This document shows positions 25,060-32,235 of a stretch of 38,896 bases of DNA, piece after piece. Below the pieces are notes generated by a model. The model did not search any database. It was not told the origin of the DNA and saw only the letters and a program-made list of their open reading frames with translations. The stretch lies in contig JBGCDD010000188.1 of NCBI GenBank assembly GCA_045105075.1, positions 1 to 38,896 on the forward strand. The letters run 5' to 3'. The stretch comes from JBGCDD01 sp045105075 (GTDB taxonomy: Bacteria; Pseudomonadota; Alphaproteobacteria; Rhodobacterales; Rhodobacteraceae). Both the position numbers and the translations under genes were made by a program. Each line of letters starts with the position of its first letter. Position 1 is the stretch's first letter.

Positions 25060-26973
25060 ATGAAGACTGTGCTGGCAGGCGTGCTGGCTTTGGCTGTGCT
25101 GGGCTTTGACGCCCCCGTTGTTCAGGCACAAACCACCGAACGGCCCTTGCTGGTTGAGGGGCGCAAGACTGTGTATCAACGGGTGCTGACCCGCCCCGGT
25201 GCGGTGCACTACGCCAGCCCGGCGGATGCCCCGACGCGCGGGTATCCGGCGTTTCAACCGCTTTATGTCTACGGCGTGCAACCCGGCTGGTACAAGGTTG
25301 GTCCGTCCATTTCCAAAGGCCCTGATGGCTGGGTGCAGGCCGGGTCGGTGGTGCCCTGGAAGCAGAACATCGTTGCGGCGTTCACCAACTCTGCTGGGCG
25401 CAAACAGCAAATTCTGTTCGCCAATGAGCCGCGCTTGCGCTGGTTGATGGAACACGAAGCCCTGCGCGACATGCAGACCCAAATCCTTTCCGAGATCGAA
25501 ACCGGAGTTGTGCCTGATCACCGCGAAGTTGTGGCCGCCGAACCCAAGGAATTCGTCAATATCGTGGATCAGCTGTACCTGATGCCGATCCTCGAGTTTG
25601 TGCAGGACCTGCATCCGCTTAACTACGATGACAATTTGCTGATGAAAGTGGCTTCGGTCCCATTGCGGGACGAAGATGATGCAACGCCGCCGGCACAACA
25701 GGATTTCGACGCCGGCATCGTGTTCGTTCTGGATACAACCCAGTCAATGGAACGCTATATCGAACGCGCACAACGGGCGGTTGAAAGCGTTGTGCAGGAT
25801 ATTCGTGGCACTGAAATCGGCGAGCGCGTGCAGTTCGGCGTGGTGGCGTTTCGCGACAATACCGTTGCTGCACCCGGGCTTGAATACCGCACCCGCACCC
25901 TTTTGCCGCTGAAAAAGCGCAACGATCAATCTCCGGTGGTGGCCACAATTCGCGCGGCAACCAACGTCGCCACGGCCAATTCGCCGGGGTTCAACGAAGA
26001 CAGCTTTGCCGGTGTCGAAGATGCGGTGGATCTGACCGATTGGGAAAACGGCGGCAACGATCCCTTTGATGCGCGCATTGTCGTTCTTGTCACGGATGCC
26101 GGGCCAAAAGACCCGCGTGACCCCAATGCGCGGTCTGAAATCGGCGCCAAGGAACTGCAGCGTTCGGCGCAAGACAAAGGCGTGGCGATCATGACGCTGC
26201 ATCTGGAAACCGAAAATGGTGGCACGGCGCAGCATGATTATGCGCGCCGACAGTATCGCGATCTGTCCCGTTTTCATGACAACACATACTATTACGGCAT
26301 CGAAAACGGCTCCGAACAGGCGTTTCAGGAAACCGTGGAACGGCTGGTGACGGCTGTGTCTGACGTGATCCGCGTGGCCCGCAACGAACCGCGCCAGTTG
26401 AACGAAGAAGAAACCTCGCCCGAGATGATCAATCTGGGCCTTGCCATGCAGCTGGCTTACCTGGGCCGATTGCAAGGCACCCAAGCGCCAGATGTGATTG
26501 AAGGCTGGGTGTCAGAACGCGCCGTCGAAGATCCATCGCGACTCGCCATTGAGCCACGGCTGTTGGTCAGCAAGAACGAGATGGCGACAATGGCCGATCT
26601 TCTGTCACAATTGTTGACGCTTGGTGAACAAAATCGTGGCGGCAACGATGCGTCGAACTTTTTTTCGCAAGTGCGCGATGTGGTGGCGCGGATGGCGCAA
26701 AACCCGGACCGTTTGATCAACACCGACAGCGACACTTTGGGTGGATCGCTCGAGTTTCTTGAGGACCTGCCTTACGAGAGCCAGTTGATGCTGACCACGG
26801 AACAGCGCTGGTCGCAAAGCGCGATGAACCGGCGTCAGATCCTGGATGGAATCCGTCAGAAGCTGGTGCAATACCGCAAATGGCTGCTGAACCCCGATGT
26901 TTGGACGCCGCTTTATGCAAACGCCCCGGACGGTGAATATGTGTTTGCGATGCCCTTTGACGTGCTGCCCTGA
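25060..26973 (+). CDS. Secreted SH3-like plus von Willebrand factor A domain protein
   Basis: A 637-residue exported protein. It has a signal peptide (about 1-24, ending VVQAQ), then a bacterial SH3-like domain (about 35-100, with YVYGVQPGWYKVGP and DGWVQAGSV), a helical linker, and a VWA domain (about 217-440). The MIDAS residues are D225-T-T-Q-S229 (DxTxS in place of DxSxS) with a second site at VTDAG (D346). A helical C-terminal part (450-637) follows. The SH3-like domain may bind peptidoglycan or a Pro-rich partner. The long Pro runs of neighbouring proteins are obvious candidates (inference). The start could also be ATG at 25039 or 25042, which would add six or seven residues before the same signal peptide. 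I prefer 25060 for the MKT start. Confidence 0.83.
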   Translation: MKTVLAGVLALAVLGFDAPVVQAQTTERPLLVEGRKTVYQRVLTRPGAVHYASPADAPTRGYPAFQPLYVYGVQPGWYKVGPSISKGPDGWVQAGSVVPWKQNIVAAFTNSAGRKQQILFANEPRLRWLMEHEALRDMQTQILSEIETGVVPDHREVVAAEPKEFVNIVDQLYLMPILEFVQDLHPLNYDDNLLMKVASVPLRDEDDATPPAQQDFDAGIVFVLDTTQSMERYIERAQRAVESVVQDIRGTEIGERVQFGVVAFRDNTVAAPGLEYRTRTLLPLKKRNDQSPVVATIRAATNVATANSPGFNEDSFAGVEDAVDLTDWENGGNDPFDARIVVLVTDAGPKDPRDPNARSEIGAKELQRSAQDKGVAIMTLHLETENGGTAQHDYARRQYRDLSRFHDNTYYYGIENGSEQAFQETVERLVTAVSDVIRVARNEPRQLNEEETSPEMINLGLAMQLAYLGRLQGTQAPDVIEGWVSERAVEDPSRLAIEPRLLVSKNEMATMADLLSQLLTLGEQNRGGNDASNFFSQVRDVVARMAQNPDRLINTDSDTLGGSLEFLEDLPYESQLMLTTEQRWSQSAMNRRQILDGIRQKLVQYRKWLLNPDVWTPLYANAPDGEYVFAMPFDVLP

Positions 26974-26979
26974 TCGCTC

Positions 26980-27714
26980 ATGGCCGCCGGTTTGCACATT
27001 CGCGACGCGCAGATTTCGCTGCGCGATGGGGACCGGGCGTTCCGGCTGTCGCTTGAGGCGCTGACCTTGCAAGCCGGGCAGGCGGTGGCCCTGACCGGGG
27101 CCAGTGGGTCGGGCAAAACGCTGCTGCTCGAACTGTTGGGCCTGTTGCGTGCTCCGGGTGCTGGCACGGGCTATGATTGGGTTGATGATCAGGGCGCCAA
27201 AAGCGATTTGGCCGGGCTGTGGCAAAAAGGGGCGCGCACGCCGGAACTGGCGCAAAAGCGCGGACAGGTCTTTGGCTTTGTGCCCCAGACCGGTGGCTTG
27301 ATGCCGTTCCTGACCGTGGCCGAAAACGTCGCCTTGCCGCAGCGATTGAACAAGGTTGAAGACCCGGCTTGGGTGCGCGATTTGCTCGACCGGCTTGGTC
27401 TGGGCGAAGTCACGCGGCTGTTGCCCGGCGCCCTGTCGATTGGCCAACGTCAGCGCACCGCCATCGCGCGGTCTTTGGCGCATCGCCCGCCTTTTGTCAT
27501 TGCGGATGAGCCCACTGCGGCGCTTGATCCGGAAAGTGCCGACAAGGTGTTGGAATTGCTCTTGGAAACCGCGCGCGATCAGGGCAGCGGCGTGATTTTG
27601 TCGTCTCATGACATTGACCGGATCGCGCGATTTGGCATCACTCGGATCACCTTGGGTACAAGCACGCAGAAAGACGGCTCGGTGCTGTCGACATTGGAGG
27701 GCCCGCCATGCTGA
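26980..27714 (+). CDS. ABC transporter ATP-binding protein (MacB/LolD-like)
   Basis: A 244-residue ATPase. Walker A is GASGSGKT (40-47), the Q-loop is VPQTGG (Gln103), the signature is LSIGQ (152-156, Ile for the usual Gly), Walker B is FVIADE (172-177) and the switch is His210. Overall form is that of the LolD/MacB/FtsE group, which power mechanotransmission and not import. It begins 6 bp after the VWA gene and overlaps the permease gene by 7 bp, so the pair forms one unit inside the SrfB/SrfC block. It is likely to drive periplasmic conformational work or lipoprotein/peptide release with the VWA and FGE-fold proteins. Confidence 0.88.
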   Translation: MAAGLHIRDAQISLRDGDRAFRLSLEALTLQAGQAVALTGASGSGKTLLLELLGLLRAPGAGTGYDWVDDQGAKSDLAGLWQKGARTPELAQKRGQVFGFVPQTGGLMPFLTVAENVALPQRLNKVEDPAWVRDLLDRLGLGEVTRLLPGALSIGQRQRTAIARSLAHRPPFVIADEPTAALDPESADKVLELLLETARDQGSGVILSSHDIDRIARFGITRITLGTSTQKDGSVLSTLEGPPC

Positions 27715-28904
27715 TCGCATCTCTGGCGTGGCGCGATCTGATCCGAGACCGGTTTTTCCTGTTTTGCAACACCGCCGTGATGGTGGGCATTCTGGTGCCG
27801 CTTTTGGTGCTGTTTGGCGTTAAAAACGGGGTTTATTCTGCGTTGATTGGCGAAATGCTGGCGGATCCGGCGAATTTGCAGATCGACACGCAGGGCAATG
27901 CTTCGTTCTCGGAAAGTGATATTGCGCCTTTGTACGATTGGCCTGAAACCGCGTTCATGACCCCCAAAGTGCGCGGTCAGTTTGACTATATGAACGTGCG
28001 CGCCAAGGGCGGGCGGCGCATCAAGGCGGCGCTGATCATCCCGTCGGGCGCGGGCGATCCGACGCTGCCGAAGGGCACACAACTGAATGAGGGCGAGGTG
28101 ATCGTCAGCGCACAACTGGCCGCCCAGCTTGAGCTGGAGCAGGGCATGGAGGTGCAACTGATCAGCCAGGCCGAAGACCGTCCGCGCCAATTGGTGCTGC
28201 CTGCGCGGATTTCTTTGGTGCTGCCCGAAACCGCAACAGCCGGGCGTGCGGTGCTGGCGCGGTTCGAAACGCTGGACCTGATCGAGGCGTTTTACGACGC
28301 ATACAGCCTGCCGGAGTATGGCATCGAGGGCACCAAACCGCTGGCCGACCGGGTGGCGTCCTATGAGGGCGTGCGCCTTTATGCACACCGGCTCGAGGAT
28401 CTGGCCGCGCTTCAGGTCAAGCTGGAAAACCATCTGGGCGTGGCAACCTCGGCGCGCACACGCGATGTGGAATCGCTGTTGGGTTTGGGGCGCAAGCTGG
28501 ATCTGGCGCTGGGGTTAACGGCGGTGCTGGCCGCGATTGGTCTGGGCGCCGCGCTGATCTTGGGCTTTTGGTCGGATGTGGCGCGCAAAAAGGTGGTGCT
28601 GGCAGGGATTGCGCTGTTGGGCGTGCCCAGCCGCGATCTGGCGTTGTTCCCTGTCATTCAGGCGCTGATCACCGCGGTTTTGGGGCTGATTTTGTCCTTT
28701 GTGCTTTATGCAATTGCGGGCGAGGGGGCCGCGGCCTTGTTTGGTCAGGGCCTGCCGGACGGAGCAAAACTTGCGATCATCACAGCGCCGCAAGGCCTTT
28801 TGATCTGTGCTGGCGTGTTGGTTCTGGTGCTGGGCGCGGCTGGCTTTGCGGCGTGGTCGGCGCAGCGGCTGGATCCGGCTGTGGTGCTGCGGGAGGGGAC
28901 ATGA
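27708..28904 (+). CDS. FtsX/MacB-like ABC transporter permease
   Basis: A 398-residue permease with one N-terminal helix (about 18-37), a periplasmic domain of about 230 residues and three C-terminal helices (about 262-285, 305-335, 352-380). This is the MacB/FtsX type VII ABC layout. The ending LDPAVVLREG matches the conserved cytoplasmic coupling tail of that family (PxxxLR). Sequence in the periplasmic domain contains few cysteines and no lipoprotein-binding motif that I recognise. A single permease gene implies a homodimer. Its TGA overlaps the next ATG (ATGA), so the FGE-fold protein is made in step with it and may be the periplasmic partner. Confidence 0.84.
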   Translation: MLIASLAWRDLIRDRFFLFCNTAVMVGILVPLLVLFGVKNGVYSALIGEMLADPANLQIDTQGNASFSESDIAPLYDWPETAFMTPKVRGQFDYMNVRAKGGRRIKAALIIPSGAGDPTLPKGTQLNEGEVIVSAQLAAQLELEQGMEVQLISQAEDRPRQLVLPARISLVLPETATAGRAVLARFETLDLIEAFYDAYSLPEYGIEGTKPLADRVASYEGVRLYAHRLEDLAALQVKLENHLGVATSARTRDVESLLGLGRKLDLALGLTAVLAAIGLGAALILGFWSDVARKKVVLAGIALLGVPSRDLALFPVIQALITAVLGLILSFVLYAIAGEGAAALFGQGLPDGAKLAIITAPQGLLICAGVLVLVLGAAGFAAWSAQRLDPAVVLREGT

Positions 28905-30475
28905 AACAGGTTTTTCTGGCCGCATTGCTGACACTGGCGGCGGGCGCAACGCATGCGCAAACTCCCGATTGTGATGAGCAAATCCATGCCGATTGGCCGG
29001 TCGAGTTTTATGATCCGGCTGCGGTCGACAAACCCGCCGATCTGATCCTGCCAATGCCGTACGGTGCTGCGATGGCGTTTCAGCGGGTTACGGTCCCGGT
29101 TGAGGCCGACGACCCGCTGGCGGACCGGCGGGTGCGATTGGGCCAATCACTTGATCAGACGGGCTATTCTGACTATCTGCACCCGGCCTTCCTGCGTGGC
29201 TCTTTCGCGGAGTCCGAATCGGGTGGCACGCATTACTACATTGCGCGCTACGAGCTGACCCAAGGCCAATATCGGGTGCTGATGGGCGATTGCAAAGCCT
29301 CTTCGCGCCGCGATCGTTTGGCGCAGGGCGATCTGTCTTGGTTTGATGCGGTCGAGGTTGGCCAGCTGTATTCGCAATGGCTTTACCAGACCCGCCCCGC
29401 CCAACTGCCCCGCGCCGATGACGCGCTGGGGTTCGCCCGGCTGCCCACGGAATCGGAATGGGAATATGCCACCCGAGGTGGCGCGCGCGTTGATGCCAAC
29501 CTGTTTCCGGGCCTGATGTTTTTTGCCGAAGGCGAGCTGCGCGAATATGCCCGCTACAAGACCGGCTCGGGCAAGGGTCGGCTTGGCCCGATTGGTTTGC
29601 TCAAGCCTAACCCACTGGGATTGTTTGATGTTTACGGCAACGCCGAAGAGCTGATGCTGGAGCCTTTCCGGCTGAACGCAGTCGGGCGGATCGGTGGGCA
29701 AATTGGTGGGATCGTCACGCGGGGCGGTTCCGCCCTGTCGTCCGCCGAGCAGATTTACAGCGCGCAACGCACCGAATGGCCGCCCTTTGATGTGGCCACA
29801 AACGGGCCGCTGAAGTCCAACACATTTGGCATGCGCCTTGTGTTGGCCACCCATATCGCCACGTCAAACACCCGGCTGGATGCCATTCAGACCCGCTGGA
29901 GCGCGCTGGCTCAGGGCGACGCGGACGAAACCGAGGCTGACCCCGCCGCGCGCCTGACCGGGCTGATCGAGGCCGAGGTTGACCCGCGCCGCCAACAAGC
30001 GTTGTCGGATTTGCAGCTGGAATTCCGCCGCTCACGTGACCGCGCCCAGACCGCGTTGCAGCAATCGGCGCGCGCAACGCTGCTGGCCGGTGCGGTGTTT
30101 GTAGCATCGCTCGATGAAAACCACGGTGATATCGAAAACAAGGCGGCCAATATCCGCATGCTGGTGTCGGTACCGCGCGAAAACGAAAGCGCGTTTTTTC
30201 AGCGTCAGGTTGACAAACATGTCACCGAGATTGCGCAAATGCGCGAGCTGCGCTCGACCTATCTGCTGTCGTTTCGCGCTGCATTGGAAACGCTCAGCAG
30301 TGATATCGCGCCGGCCATTCGCGCCTCGGCCTACAACGTGCTGCGCGCCGAGCTTGAGCTGTCGGAACGCGGCGAAATCGTGCCGGTTCTTGATCGATTC
30401 TGGGCAGATCTTGAAATCTACGGCCAGCGCCCCGATATTACGCCTGAGGATCTGCTGCGCGTTGCACTTGATTGA
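28901..30475 (+). CDS. Secreted FGE/SUMF1-fold protein without the catalytic cysteines
   Basis: A 524-residue exported protein with a signal peptide (about 1-20, ending THAQ). The formylglycine-generating-enzyme fold (about 60-315) shows RYELTQGQYRVLMG, LSWFDAVEV, LPTESEWEYATRGG (181-194), NPLGLFDVYGNAEEL and the closing FGMRLVL. In active FGEs the segment after RGGS carries the catalytic cysteines. Here residues 274 onward read RGGSALSSAEQIYSAQR, with no cysteine, so sulfatase activation is unlikely and a binding role is more probable. A helical domain follows (about 325-524). Its ATG overlaps the permease stop. FGE-fold proteins are often sensor or binding modules in conflict-type and envelope systems. 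Confidence 0.85.
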   Translation: MKQVFLAALLTLAAGATHAQTPDCDEQIHADWPVEFYDPAAVDKPADLILPMPYGAAMAFQRVTVPVEADDPLADRRVRLGQSLDQTGYSDYLHPAFLRGSFAESESGGTHYYIARYELTQGQYRVLMGDCKASSRRDRLAQGDLSWFDAVEVGQLYSQWLYQTRPAQLPRADDALGFARLPTESEWEYATRGGARVDANLFPGLMFFAEGELREYARYKTGSGKGRLGPIGLLKPNPLGLFDVYGNAEELMLEPFRLNAVGRIGGQIGGIVTRGGSALSSAEQIYSAQRTEWPPFDVATNGPLKSNTFGMRLVLATHIATSNTRLDAIQTRWSALAQGDADETEADPAARLTGLIEAEVDPRRQQALSDLQLEFRRSRDRAQTALQQSARATLLAGAVFVASLDENHGDIENKAANIRMLVSVPRENESAFFQRQVDKHVTEIAQMRELRSTYLLSFRAALETLSSDIAPAIRASAYNVLRAELELSERGEIVPVLDRFWADLEIYGQRPDITPEDLLRVALD

Positions 30476-30677
30476 CGGTGCCCGCAGGCAGATGAACGGG
30501 GGTGATAATTGCCATCACATTTCCATTAATACAGGTTTGTTTGCCTCGACTTGGCCCCATTCAACCTTGACAATAGAGCTAGGGTTTGGTCCGCTCATGC
30601 GTATCAAATGATTTAAATTCCGACGATGTAACTTAAACACTTTGCATTGTCTGGCTACGGTTTAACCGGAGGAAAAA

Positions 30678-31991
30678 ATGTTTAAACGGAATGTATGTGC
30701 CTCTCTTATCGCGGCAAGCATGGTTGTTGTGCCGGTGCACCGCGCCCAGGCGAATGATGCGGCGGCTTTGGTCGGCGGCCTGCTGCTGGGCGGGATCATC
30801 GCCAGCGAAGTCAACAAGAACAAGCGCCGCAAGACGCAGCGCACGACGCGCTCGAATTCGGCCGCCTATAATGCGCAACGCGCGCAGAACCGTGACGTGC
30901 AGTCAGCGCTGAACTATTTCGGCTACAATGTCGGCACTGTGGACGGCGCGCTTGGCCGTCGCAGCCGCGCGGGCATCAGCCAGTACCAATCCCAGATGGG
31001 CTATCAGCCGGACGGTCAGCTTGACCCTTACGAGCGTGATTTTCTGTTGGGCAGCCACCAGCGCGCACTGTCCAGCTCGCATCTGCCGCCATACAATCAA
31101 GTGATGGCATCGCAAGGCCCGAACGGTTTGCTGCGCACCTATCGCAACGAACAGCTCGGCGCAGTTGCCGCGCCGGCGCCTCAGCCCTATCAACAGCCGG
31201 TTCCGCAGCCGACGTATCAACAGCCTGTGCCTCAGCAGGCCGCCGCCCCGGTTCCACAACCTGTGCCGCAGCCGGTTCCCCAGCCTGTGCCACAGCCCGC
31301 ACCAGCTGCCACCAACCCGGCGCTGCCTGCGTTCACCTTTGGCGCGGTCAACAAATCAATCAACGGGCATTGCAGCGAAATCAACGTGCTGACGGCGGCC
31401 AATGGCGGCGTCACCACAGTGGGCCGTGTGACCGACCCTGAATTCGCGCTGAATGAGCAGTTTTGTCTGGCACGCACCCACGCGATGGCCGAAAGCAAAG
31501 CAATCATCGCCACCATCCCGAACATGACTGACGCGCAGGTCGAAGCACAGTGCGGCGGTCTGGCCCAGGTGATCGCGCCGCAGGTCGATCAGCTCAGCAC
31601 GCAGGGCCCCGATTCGGTCATGCGCGCCTCGGCGGCGGTTCTGCAAGGATCAGGCCAGCCAATCGCTCAGTTGATTTCGGGTGGCAAAGTTTGCCTCGGT
31701 GTCGGCTATCGCATCGACAATCCACAGATGGCGCTGGCCTCGGCTGTGCTGTTGGCCTCGGCCGGGCAGACCGGCTATGGCGAAGCGGTCAGCCACCACA
31801 TGCGCGAAGGGTTTGGGACTGCCAAAGCCGCTCCGCAACTGTCGGGCGCATGGATGCAATCCGCGTTTAAGGCAACCGGACCTGCCGTGATGGGCCAGTC
31901 CGCTGACCGTGTTGCTGTGCTGAAATCCGCGATGGGCGGTGGTGGCGCGGCACAGGCCGGCGCATTGCCGATCTTCCCGTCCAATAATTAA
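30678..31991 (+). CDS. Secreted peptidoglycan-binding protein with Pro/Gln-rich linker
   Basis: A 437-residue exported protein. It has a signal peptide (about 1-25, ending HRAQA), then a glycine-zipper-like helix (about 28-45, LVGGLLLGGIIASEV), a basic linker and a PG_binding_1-type domain (about 73-124, VQSALNYFGYNVGTVDGALGRRSRAGI). A Pro/Gln/Val-rich linker (about 165-215) precedes a C-terminal domain of about 215 residues that I do not recognise. A strong GGAGGA site precedes the ATG at 30678. A 202-bp gap separates it from the FGE-fold gene, so it may have its own promoter. It would anchor the system to the cell wall. That it belongs with the locus is inferred from position and domain style. 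Confidence 0.8.
   Translation: MFKRNVCASLIAASMVVVPVHRAQANDAAALVGGLLLGGIIASEVNKNKRRKTQRTTRSNSAAYNAQRAQNRDVQSALNYFGYNVGTVDGALGRRSRAGISQYQSQMGYQPDGQLDPYERDFLLGSHQRALSSSHLPPYNQVMASQGPNGLLRTYRNEQLGAVAAPAPQPYQQPVPQPTYQQPVPQQAAAPVPQPVPQPVPQPVPQPAPAATNPALPAFTFGAVNKSINGHCSEINVLTAANGGVTTVGRVTDPEFALNEQFCLARTHAMAESKAIIATIPNMTDAQVEAQCGGLAQVIAPQVDQLSTQGPDSVMRASAAVLQGSGQPIAQLISGGKVCLGVGYRIDNPQMALASAVLLASAGQTGYGEAVSHHMREGFGTAKAAPQLSGAWMQSAFKATGPAVMGQSADRVAVLKSAMGGGGAAQAGALPIFPSNN
31251..31300 (+). repeat. In-gene 12-bp repeats encoding Pro-Val-Pro-Gln units
   Basis: Four or five degenerate copies of a unit encoding P-V-P-Q give the Pro/Gln linker of the peptidoglycan-binding protein. The third bases vary, so the repeat is kept at protein level. 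Confidence 0.7.
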
Positions 31992-32014
31992 GCGTCACAT
32001 CAAAAGTAAACGCG

Positions 32015-32042
32015 CGCGCCTGCCCTGACCGGGGCGGGCGCG
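32015..32042 (+). terminator. Rho-independent-like terminator after the SrfB/SrfC block
   Basis: An 11-bp GC-rich stem (32015-32025 with 32032-32042, one G-T wobble) encloses a 6-nt loop and is followed by TTTGCATTT. It lies 24 bp after the stop of the peptidoglycan-binding protein, the right place to end the block. The U-run is short, which is usual in GC-rich genomes. Confidence 0.65.
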
Positions 32043-32235
32043 TTTGCATTTCAAACGGGCAAAAATTGTCTTGCTCGATGCGATGTGGCGCGCCATGTTC
32101 GCGGGTATGAGACAGGTCACAATCCCCAATCCGATGGATCGGCGCGGCACCGGGTGCGATCTGGTGGCGCAACACTAGGCTTGGCCCGCGCGCGGGTTTT
32201 GCTGTGTTATTCCTTGTCTTGCCGGATTCAACTTT

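Noticed and set aside
28901..30475. FGE-fold protein as maturase of the BetC-like sulfatase
   Set aside because: It is exported and lacks the catalytic cysteines, whereas the sulfatase is cytosolic and lies 25 kb away in another operon.
30567..30572. TTGACA as a -35 box for the peptidoglycan-binding gene
   Set aside because: No acceptable -10 hexamer lies 16-18 bp downstream (the place reads TCCGCT).
31185..31310. Possible CRISPR or tandem DNA repeat
   Set aside because: Units are short, degenerate and in frame, encoding a Pro/Gln linker. There are no spacers.
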